From Bacteroidales bacterium (GTDB taxonomy: Bacteria; Bacteroidota; Bacteroidia; Bacteroidales; UBA932), in assembly GCA_017958765.1 (NCBI GenBank), contig JAGDBY010000094.1:1-16659 (forward strand): a DNA stretch of 16,659 nt, given 5' to 3'. The notes under the pieces are model-generated. The model did no database searches. It was given only the letters and a program-made list of their open reading frames with translations, and was not told the DNA's origin. Position numbers and translations under genes: made by a program. Shown in pieces: positions 1 to 6,940 of this stretch. Within the stretch, counting starts at the first letter, position 1. Every line of letters begins with the position of its first letter.

Positions 1-1278
1 GACAACAAAGGCGACGTGGAGCAGATCGCTCAGTACGCCATCCCTTACATCGACCTTGTGATCGTGGATCTCTATCCTTACGAGGAATATGTGGCTGCCG
101 GCGCCTCTCACCAGGACATCATCGAGAAGATAGACATCGGAGGCATCTCGCTCATACGCGATGCCGCCAAGAATTACAAAGACGTGGTGATCGTCCCGAG
201 CAAAGAGTGCTACTTCAAACTCCTCTCCCTGCTCCGCGAGCAGGACGGATGCACCACCGAGCAGGACAGGCTCTCTTTCGCTAAATATGCATTCGCCACA
301 AGTTCCCACTACGATACCGCCATCTTCAAATACCTCAACGGCGACGGAGAGGTAAGCGCCTTTGCCGAGAATATTCTCACGGCTTCACCGCTGCGTTACG
401 GCGAGAATCCTCACCAGGAGGCTCTCTACTTCGGCGAAGACACTTCTCTACCGATACAGTTACACGGCAAGGAGATCTATTACAACAATCTGCTTGATAT
501 CGAAGCTGCCATTGAGCTGATCAGCGATTTTGACGATCCTACAGTAGCCATTATCAAGCACAACAACGCCTGCGGATGTGCAGTCAGGGATGATATTTTC
601 ACCGCTTGGACTGACGCCCTGGCCTGCGACCCTGTTTCTTCTTTCGGAGGCATCGTGATTGCCAACCGCCCTATCGACGAAAAGACGGCCGTGGAGATCA
701 ACAAAATATTCTTCGAGGTGATCATAGCTCCTCAGTACAGCGAGAAAGCCCTTGAGATTCTCAAAGAGAAGAAGAACCGCATCATTCTCCTGAGAGGCGA
801 CACAGTCCCTTCACAGAAGAAGTTCCGTTCTCTGCTCAGCGGCGTCCTCGTCCAGGACAGAGACACTTTCGTGGAGACGGAAAGCAGCCTCACCGTCGTT
901 ACTGACAAGCAGCCTCGCAAGGATCAGATTGCGGACCTTCTGTTTGCCAACAAGCTTGTGAAGCACTCTAAGTCCAACGCCATCGTTCTGGCTAAGAACC
1001 GCACCCTGCTTGCAAGCGGTATCGGCCAGACTTCGCGTGTCGATTCTCTGAAACAGGCTATCGAAAAAGCCAGATCTTTCGGATTCGACCTCAACGACGC
1101 AGTTATGGCATCGGACGCATTCTTCCCGTTCCCGGACTGCGTACAGATCGCAGATGAAGCGGGTATCACCGCTGTAATCCACCCGGGCGGATCGATCCGT
1201 GACGGCGAAAGCATCGATTACTGCAATGCTCACGGCATGGCAATGGTTAAAACCGGTATTAGACACTTTAAACACTGA
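1..1278 (+). CDS. purH: Bifunctional AICAR transformylase/IMP cyclohydrolase, 5' end outside the window
   Basis: PurH performs the last two steps of de novo purine synthesis: formylation of AICAR with 10-formyl-THF, then ring closure to IMP. The frame is open from base 1, so the gene enters from the left. 425 residues are present, and the family is usually a little over 500, so roughly 80 N-terminal residues of the cyclohydrolase domain are missing. The GTG at 16 is an internal valine codon, not a start. Visible motifs are VDLYPY and IDIGGISLIRDAAKN of the cyclohydrolase domain, LRYGENPHQ at the domain junction, and the transformylase motifs KHNNACG (catalytic Lys-His pair) and DPVSSFGG. The C-terminal block runs from FFPFPD through HPGGSIRDGE to TGIRHFKH. 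mreB follows after 9 bases, so the two are probably cotranscribed. Identification is secure. Confidence 0.97.
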   Translation, partial: DNKGDVEQIAQYAIPYIDLVIVDLYPYEEYVAAGASHQDIIEKIDIGGISLIRDAAKNYKDVVIVPSKECYFKLLSLLREQDGCTTEQDRLSFAKYAFATSSHYDTAIFKYLNGDGEVSAFAENILTASPLRYGENPHQEALYFGEDTSLPIQLHGKEIYYNNLLDIEAAIELISDFDDPTVAIIKHNNACGCAVRDDIFTAWTDALACDPVSSFGGIVIANRPIDEKTAVEINKIFFEVIIAPQYSEKALEILKEKKNRIILLRGDTVPSQKKFRSLLSGVLVQDRDTFVETESSLTVVTDKQPRKDQIADLLFANKLVKHSKSNAIVLAKNRTLLASGIGQTSRVDSLKQAIEKARSFGFDLNDAVMASDAFFPFPDCVQIADEAGITAVIHPGGSIRDGESIDYCNAHGMAMVKTGIRHFKH

Positions 1279-1287
1279 TATAGACAT

Positions 1288-2307
1288 ATGGCATTCTCTT
1301 TTTTATCACAGGAAATCGCTCTCGATCTCGGAACAGCCAACACCGTCATCTTTATGAATGACAAAAAGGTTGTCGACGAGCCTTCCATCGTTGCAATTGA
1401 CATTCTGAGCGGCAAACCGATAGCTGTCGGCACGGTTGCCAAACAGATGCACGAACGTACCAACCCTACAATCAAAACCATCAGACCTCTCAAGGACGGC
1501 GTTATCGCAGATTTCGACGCTGCGGAGATGATGATCCGTGAATTTATCAAGATGATCAATCAGAAGAGAAGACTTTTCTCTCCTAGTCTGAAGATGGTGG
1601 TATGCGTTCCGAAAGGAAGTACGGAGGTTGAGATCAGAGCCGTGCGAGACTCATCGGAGCACGCCGGCGGACGTGATGTCTATATGATTTTCGAGCCTAT
1701 GGCTGCAGCCCTGGGTATCGGACTGGATGTGCTTGCCCCTAGCGGAAATATGATTGTGGACATAGGAGGCGGTACTACCGAGATTGCCGTTATTTCTTTG
1801 GGTGGCATCGTTGCTGACGCGAGCATCCGCGTGGGAGGAGACCTGTTTACCTCCGACATTCAGCAGTATATGCGTACCCAGCACAATATCAAGATTGGCG
1901 AGATTACCGCAGAGGATATCAAAGTATCCATCGGTGCAGCTATCTCCGACCTGCAGGAGGCTCCGGAGCCTTATACCGTCACCGGTCCTAATATGATGAC
2001 CGCTCATCCGGTTACCACCGAAGTCACCTCACAGGAGATAGCCCACTGCCTTGACAAATCTATCGTGAAGATAGAGGCTGCCATTCTTCAGGTTCTGGAG
2101 AACACCCCTCCTGAGCTCTATTCAGATATCGTAGAGAAAGGTATCTACCTGACCGGCGGCGGCGCCCTCCTCAGAGGACTTGACCAGCGTCTGACCAAGA
2201 AGATCAACATTCCTTTCCACGTATCCGAGGATCCGCTCAGGGCTGTTGCAAGAGGAACCTGTATCGCGCTTAAGAATACTGACAAATTCAAATTCTTGTT
2301 GAGATGA
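1288..2307 (+). CDS. mreB: Rod shape-determining actin homologue MreB
   Basis: MreB is a bacterial actin. It polymerises on the inner face of the cytoplasmic membrane and orients the elongation machinery for lateral wall synthesis. The 339 residues match the usual family length. The N-terminus MAFSFLSQ resembles the short membrane-binding amphipathic segment of MreB proteins. Nucleotide-binding signatures are in place: phosphate loop 1 LDLGTANT (12-19), phosphate loop 2 VDIGGGTTE (157-165) and the adenosine motif LTGGGALLRGL (288-298). FEPMAAALG at 135-143 is also typical. The ATG at 1288 lies 9 bases after the purH stop, and the mreB stop overlaps the mreC start as ATGA. Its position at the head of mreBCD-PBP2-rodA confirms the elongasome role rather than a chaperone-type Hsp70 relative. 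Confidence 0.98.
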   Translation: MAFSFLSQEIALDLGTANTVIFMNDKKVVDEPSIVAIDILSGKPIAVGTVAKQMHERTNPTIKTIRPLKDGVIADFDAAEMMIREFIKMINQKRRLFSPSLKMVVCVPKGSTEVEIRAVRDSSEHAGGRDVYMIFEPMAAALGIGLDVLAPSGNMIVDIGGGTTEIAVISLGGIVADASIRVGGDLFTSDIQQYMRTQHNIKIGEITAEDIKVSIGAAISDLQEAPEPYTVTGPNMMTAHPVTTEVTSQEIAHCLDKSIVKIEAAILQVLENTPPELYSDIVEKGIYLTGGGALLRGLDQRLTKKINIPFHVSEDPLRAVARGTCIALKNTDKFKFLLR

Positions 2308-3131
2308 GAAATCGCGACGGTGTCATAAATACCGTCATTCTGATTTCTGTATTTGTTGCGCTGGAGATAATCTCCCTGATACTGATAACCAACAGCAGCA
2401 TTATCCAGAAATACAGGATAATGGGCTCTGTGCGCTCAGTTCAGTCATATTTCTGGGATAAAGGGAACAGTATCGGCAGATATCTCTCTCTCAAAGATGA
2501 GAATGATGCCCTGATCAGGGAGAATTACGCCCTGAGGCAGCAGCTCACCGACCTGAAGAGCTTTGCCTTCTACAGCGACAGCCTGGAGATGGATATCGAA
2601 GGTCCTTACGCCCTTATCGCCGCAACTATCATCAAGAATTCCACCAACAAGCAGCACAACTATCTCATTCTGAATAAGGGGGCTAAAGACGGGATCACTG
2701 AAGGGATGGGAGTCGTATCCCCTGACGGAGTGGTGGGAGTGATCAATGCCGTCACCGATAATTTCGCCCACGTCATCTCTTTTTTGAACACATCCCAGTC
2801 GGTCAGCGTGAAACTGGCAAAATCGAACTACTACGGCCCTATGAAGTGGGACGGAGTGAGCTCCAACAATGCCATTATGGGAGACGTGCCCCTATTCTGC
2901 GAAGCGGCGCCCGGAGATACCGTGGTCACCAGCGGATTTTCAGCCATCTTCCCGCCGAACATCCCGATAGGAGTGGTATCAGACGTAGAAAGCATAGGAG
3001 GTCTGTATAAGACCCTCGACATAAGATTGTTCCAAAATTTCAACTCTTTGAGTTCGGTCTACATTGTCGCCAACAGGGACGTGGACCAGATCAAGGAGCT
3101 GGAGAAGAAAGGAGGGCAGATAGATGAGTAA
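2304..3131 (+). CDS. mreC: Rod shape-determining protein MreC
   Basis: MreC is a bitopic inner-membrane protein whose periplasmic part scaffolds and activates PBP2-RodA. The 275 residues show one hydrophobic anchor (about 7-29). A helical, charged stretch likely to form a coiled coil follows (about 58-90, with LKDENDALIRENYALRQQL). Then comes the beta-rich MreC core, with LNKGAKDGITEGMGVVSPDG at 123-142 and GDTVVTSGFSAIFPPNIPIG at 204-223, both diagnostic of the family. The tail after about 258 is short and charged. The start ATG overlaps the mreB stop (ATGA, 2304-2307) and the 3' end overlaps mreD by 8 bases, indicating translational coupling. Confidence 0.96.
   Translation: MRNRDGVINTVILISVFVALEIISLILITNSSIIQKYRIMGSVRSVQSYFWDKGNSIGRYLSLKDENDALIRENYALRQQLTDLKSFAFYSDSLEMDIEGPYALIAATIIKNSTNKQHNYLILNKGAKDGITEGMGVVSPDGVVGVINAVTDNFAHVISFLNTSQSVSVKLAKSNYYGPMKWDGVSSNNAIMGDVPLFCEAAPGDTVVTSGFSAIFPPNIPIGVVSDVESIGGLYKTLDIRLFQNFNSLSSVYIVANRDVDQIKELEKKGGQIDE
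3111..3126 (+). promoter_or_regulatory. Shine-Dalgarno site for mreD within mreC
   Basis: GGAGG at 3111-3115 precedes the mreD ATG (3124) by 8 bases. It lies in the 3' coding sequence of mreC. Most genes in this window lack a recognisable Shine-Dalgarno site, so this one helps fix the overlapping start. Whether the ribosome uses it is inferred. Confidence 0.55.
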
Positions 3132-3636
3132 CCAACAGAGCAACTGGTTCAGGATCCTGATAGCCGTCCTGCTGATTCTGGCGCAGATTATTCTCAACAA
3201 TCTGTTCTTCCTCGGGCCGTATGTCTACATAAGCTTCATCCCGCTGATTCTGATGCTGCTTCCTATCAAGCAGAACGACTCGGTGTCCCTGCTTCTGGCA
3301 TTTATCATAGGCCTTCTGATAGACCTCTCCACTCTGGACACTCTGGGGCTCAATGCCGGAGCGGCCGTGCTGGCGTGCCTCTTCAGGAAGCCGTTCCTTC
3401 GACTTTGCTTCAACATATCGGACAAGACACATACTCCGACTATCGGCGAGGCGGGAATAGTAAGTCACTTGGAGTTCCTGTTCCTCCTCTCCCTGCTCTA
3501 TTTCTGCTTCTACACAGCATTTGACGGCTTCATTCTCCACGGCTTCCTACCGTTCCTTCTCAGAGTGGCTGTCAGCAGCGTGGCTTCCGTCCTTCTCTCT
3601 CTGATTCTCGATCTTACAATTCTTAACTACAAATAG
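3124..3636 (+). CDS. mreD: Rod shape-determining membrane protein MreD
   Basis: This is a small polytopic membrane protein of 170 residues, the usual MreD size, with about five hydrophobic segments: near 10-32, 34-50, 52-72, 110-130 and 140-165. MreD sequences diverge strongly, so the call rests mainly on hydrophobicity, length and position between mreC and PBP2. The stretch FIIGLLIDLSTLDTLGLNAG resembles the conserved membrane-embedded Asp-containing segment of the family. In the cell it partners MreC in the elongasome. The start is supported by GGAGG at 3111-3115, 8 bases upstream and inside the mreC reading frame. The gene overlaps mreC by 8 bases. Confidence 0.92.
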   Translation: MSNQQSNWFRILIAVLLILAQIILNNLFFLGPYVYISFIPLILMLLPIKQNDSVSLLLAFIIGLLIDLSTLDTLGLNAGAAVLACLFRKPFLRLCFNISDKTHTPTIGEAGIVSHLEFLFLLSLLYFCFYTAFDGFILHGFLPFLLRVAVSSVASVLLSLILDLTILNYK

Positions 3637-3647
3637 GAGAACGGATG
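3635..3647 (+). promoter_or_regulatory. Shine-Dalgarno-like site for mrdA, sharing bases with the mreD stop
   Basis: AGGAGA at 3635-3640 lies 4 bases before the PBP2 ATG (3645). Its first two bases belong to the mreD TAG stop codon (3634-3636). This fits termination-coupled reinitiation. The spacing is short and the role is inferred. Confidence 0.45.
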
Positions 3648-5480
3648 GCTGTTTACTTCAGGAAAAAGAGCATTTTTATCATCGTAATTGCAGTTGTTTT
3701 CCTTGTAATAGCGATACGGCTCTTCTCTATCCAGATTATCCATAAAGAATACAGAATCACAGCCGAGAACAATGCCCTCAAATATGAGACCCAGTTCCCT
3801 GCAAGGGGCAGGATAATAGACCGCAACGGCCTCTCGATGGTGGACAATAAAATGGTCTACGACATTATGGTCACCCCTATCGAGGTTACGGCGTTCGACA
3901 CTTTGGCTCTCTGCGACATCTTCGAACTGGACAAAGAATATGTGGTAAACTGCTTCGAAGGGTACAAAAGGGACAGGAGAAAGATTGGCTACGGCTCGGT
4001 GTATTTCCTGAAACATATCTCCAGCGAACAGTACAACTATTTCGTGGAGCAGTCGTTCCACTTCCCGGGCTTCAGTGCCTCCATCAGGTCTGCCAGAAGG
4101 TATCCGTACAATGCGGGAGGCAATCTGATAGGCTATGTGTCTGAGGTGGACCAGAACTACATCCGCAACAACGAAGGTTACAAGAGCGGAGACTATGCCG
4201 GAAAGACCGGAATTGAACAGGCTTACGAATCGCGTCTCCGCGGCGAGAAAGGATATACCATCTACCTGCGTGACGCCCATAATCAGATCAAGGAGCACTA
4301 CGAGGACGGGCAGTATGACAAGGAGGCTGTCGCAGGAGAGGATCTCAATACCTCCATCGACGTTATTCTCCAGGCATACGGAGAGGCCCTTATGAAGAAC
4401 AAGGTCGGCTCTCTGGTAGCCATAGAGCCTTCCACCGGAGAGGTTCTCACCCTTATCTCAAGCCCCGGAATAGACGTTTCCCAGCTTGACGAGATAAACA
4501 AGCACTACAGCGAACTGGTGAACAATCCGCTCAGGCCAATGTTCAACCGCACCGTTCAGTCGGCACAGCCTCCGGGATCGGTGTTCAAACTGGTTAACGG
4601 CCTTATCGCCCTCCAGGAAGGGGTCATCACCGAGAATACTATGTACCCTTGCCACAACGGATTTACAGTGGGAAGCCTTCACGTAGGTTGTCACAGCCAT
4701 CCTTCCCCGCTCAATCTGAAACAGGGTATAATGATGTCCTGCAACAGCTATTTCTGCTACACGCTCAGAGCTATTCTGGACAATCCTAAATACGAAAGCG
4801 TAGAAGAAGCGCTCACAAAATGGCACGACTATGTGGCAAGCTTCGGCTTCGGGTCCAAACTGGGCAGCGACATCCCGTATGAACTGGGAGGAAACATCCC
4901 GTCCGCCGAAACCTACAATAAAATGTACGGCAAGAAGGGATGGAGATCCCTCTCGGTCATCTCTCTGTCTATAGGTCAGGGAGAATTTCAGGCTACGCCG
5001 CTCCACCTGGCAAATCTCTGCGCCACAGTGGCTAACAGAGGCTACTACTACACTCCTCATATCATCCGCGGAAGCGAAGAGCATCCTCTGGCTGAAGAAT
5101 ATACCACAAGGCACTACACAATGGTAGACACCTCCTATTTCTCTACAATAGTGGACGGAATGGAGATGGCCGTATACAGTCCTGGAGGTACCGCGTCTGT
5201 AGCCAGAATCCCGGGAGTGGTGGTGTGCGGCAAGACCGGCACTGCGCAAAATCCTCACGGAGACGACCACTCGGTGTTCATCTGCTTCGCCCCTAAGGAC
5301 AATCCTAAGATCGCCGTGGCCGCCTACATAGAGAACGGCGGTTTCGGAGCGACCTGGGCAGCCCCTATAGCTTCCCTACTGATGGAAAAGTACCTGAACG
5401 GGGAGATTTCTCCGGAGAGGAAGTGGCAGGAACAGAGAGTTTTGGACGCCAATTTGTTGGACAAAGTTAAAACCAGATAA
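3645..5480 (+). CDS. mrdA: Penicillin-binding protein 2, elongasome transpeptidase
   Basis: This monofunctional class B PBP cross-links peptidoglycan during cell elongation, working with RodA. Its 611 residues contain one N-terminal signal anchor (about 9-30). A pedestal domain follows, beginning RGRIIDRNG at 54-62. The C-terminal transpeptidase domain has all three catalytic motifs in order: SVFK at 312-315 (nucleophile Ser312), SCN at 365-367 and KTGT at 530-533. Between the first two is a Cys/His-rich stretch with Cys336, His337, Cys349, His350 and His352, which could hold a metal ion as in the zinc-bearing PBP2 of E. coli; this is inference. PBP2 rather than PBP3 is favoured by its place between mreD and rodA. 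It overlaps rodA by one base (TAATG). Confidence 0.96.
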   Translation: MAVYFRKKSIFIIVIAVVFLVIAIRLFSIQIIHKEYRITAENNALKYETQFPARGRIIDRNGLSMVDNKMVYDIMVTPIEVTAFDTLALCDIFELDKEYVVNCFEGYKRDRRKIGYGSVYFLKHISSEQYNYFVEQSFHFPGFSASIRSARRYPYNAGGNLIGYVSEVDQNYIRNNEGYKSGDYAGKTGIEQAYESRLRGEKGYTIYLRDAHNQIKEHYEDGQYDKEAVAGEDLNTSIDVILQAYGEALMKNKVGSLVAIEPSTGEVLTLISSPGIDVSQLDEINKHYSELVNNPLRPMFNRTVQSAQPPGSVFKLVNGLIALQEGVITENTMYPCHNGFTVGSLHVGCHSHPSPLNLKQGIMMSCNSYFCYTLRAILDNPKYESVEEALTKWHDYVASFGFGSKLGSDIPYELGGNIPSAETYNKMYGKKGWRSLSVISLSIGQGEFQATPLHLANLCATVANRGYYYTPHIIRGSEEHPLAEEYTTRHYTMVDTSYFSTIVDGMEMAVYSPGGTASVARIPGVVVCGKTGTAQNPHGDDHSVFICFAPKDNPKIAVAAYIENGGFGATWAAPIASLLMEKYLNGEISPERKWQEQRVLDANLLDKVKTR

Positions 5481-6910
5481 TGGCAGGCAACAGTTCATCT
5501 TTAATCCGCAGACTGGATTGGTTGCTGATAGCAGTCTCTTTATTGCTGATTGCCGTCGGCTGGATGAACATCTACTCTGCCATCAACGTTGAGGACAGGT
5601 CCGTTTTCGACATCTCACAGCGTTACGGTATGCACCTGCTGTGGATCGGGATCTCAGTGGTGATCGACGCCCTGATCCTCTTTGCAATCCCTGAGAAGTT
5701 CTGGAGCGCCGTCTCCTGGTGGGGATACATCTTGATGATAGCGCTGCTTCTGGCCGTGCTGGTCATAGGAGTGGAGATCAAGGGCTCCAAGTCCTGGATA
5801 AGCCTCGGAGCTATCAATATCCAGCCGGCTGAATTCTCCAAAATCACCACTTCGCTCGCCCTCTCACTTGTGATGAGCAAATACGGATTCAGTTTCAAGA
5901 ATTTCAAGGACGCGGCCCTGGCTTTTGCCACGATGATTACCCCGATCCTCCTGATTCTTCTCGAGAGAGAGACAGGACTGGCTCTGGTGTATGTAGCATT
6001 CCTGTTTGTATTCTTCAGAGAGGGAATGTCGGGATGGTGGCTCCTGCTCGGCGCTATGGCAATACTGCTGTTCGTAATTACGCTGGCTTATTCTCCGTTC
6101 ATAGCTCTTCTGACTGCCCTGGGGACAATCTGGGCTTTGATTGTGATAGAGAGCAAGGAGTCCAACCTATGGCTTCTCGCCGTGGCCGCCGGTATCGCCG
6201 TCCTCTCATTCCTGCCGAAACTGCTCGCCGTCGAATTCGTCTCAAGATACATACATCTGAGCGCTTTTGAGATTCTGGCGATAATCGTTGCGGCGGTCTC
6301 CGTATTTCTAATTGTCAGACTCTTGATCAGAAATCCGAGGGCCAAATTGATGAGGAACGCGCTGCTGAGCCTTATCTGCTTCATCGGGCTTATCTATTCT
6401 GTGGAGTTCATCTTTGAAAAAGTGCTCCAGGATCACCAGAGAGCGAGAATCGAGGTGCTTCTGGGAATTAAGGAAGACCCTTCGGGAGTGGGCTACAACG
6501 TGCACCAGTCAATGGTTGCAATCGGCTCTGGCGGACTGACCGGCAAGGGCTATATGAACGGTACCCAGACCAGGTTCAACTTCGTCCCTGAGCAGGAAAC
6601 CGACTTTATATTCTGTACTATAGGCGAAGAATGGGGATTCCTCGGGGCTCTCTTCATTCTTGCCTCATACTTCTTCATAATTGCGAGAATCATATATTCC
6701 GCCGAGAAGAACAGGAACAATTTCACGAGAATCTACGGCTACTGCGTGGCTATGTGCCTTGCAGTCCACGTGGTGATCAACCTCTCGATGACGATAGGGC
6801 TGATGCCTGTAATCGGCATACCTCTGCCGTTTTTGAGCTACGGAGGCTCATCGCTTTTGGCATTCTCGATTCTTTTGTTTATTTTCATCAGATTGGATGC
6901 AGAACGATAA
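5480..6910 (+). CDS. rodA: SEDS-family peptidoglycan glycosyltransferase RodA, long form
   Basis: RodA polymerises lipid II into glycan strands and pairs with PBP2. SEDS hallmarks seen are SKSWISLGAINIQPAEFSK at 103-121, ERETGLALVY at 162-171, and FVPEQETDFIF at 368-378. Asp375 matches the essential extracellular-loop aspartate, although the histidine common in proteobacterial RodA (ERHTDF) is glutamate here. The signature GIPLPFLSYGGSS lies at 446-458. At 476 residues the protein is about 100 longer than E. coli RodA. The excess lies around 195-300 and adds several hydrophobic segments, a pattern I associate with Bacteroidota RodA. The start ATG overlaps the PBP2 stop. No terminator is visible before gcvP, 30 bases downstream. 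Confidence 0.96.
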   Translation: MAGNSSSLIRRLDWLLIAVSLLLIAVGWMNIYSAINVEDRSVFDISQRYGMHLLWIGISVVIDALILFAIPEKFWSAVSWWGYILMIALLLAVLVIGVEIKGSKSWISLGAINIQPAEFSKITTSLALSLVMSKYGFSFKNFKDAALAFATMITPILLILLERETGLALVYVAFLFVFFREGMSGWWLLLGAMAILLFVITLAYSPFIALLTALGTIWALIVIESKESNLWLLAVAAGIAVLSFLPKLLAVEFVSRYIHLSAFEILAIIVAAVSVFLIVRLLIRNPRAKLMRNALLSLICFIGLIYSVEFIFEKVLQDHQRARIEVLLGIKEDPSGVGYNVHQSMVAIGSGGLTGKGYMNGTQTRFNFVPEQETDFIFCTIGEEWGFLGALFILASYFFIIARIIYSAEKNRNNFTRIYGYCVAMCLAVHVVINLSMTIGLMPVIGIPLPFLSYGGSSLLAFSILLFIFIRLDAER

Positions 6911-6940
6911 CTGAAAATATATAACTAACAATTAATAACT

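Noticed and set aside
4458..5270. Long minus-strand open frame (270 codons) opposite mrdA
   Set aside because: Lies fully inside a well-conserved PBP2 gene, its translation resembles no known family, and no promoter or leader accompanies it.
6911..6940. Possible glycine riboswitch or separate promoter before gcvP
   Set aside because: The gap is only 30 bases, too short for a riboswitch, and contains no TAnnTTTG box.
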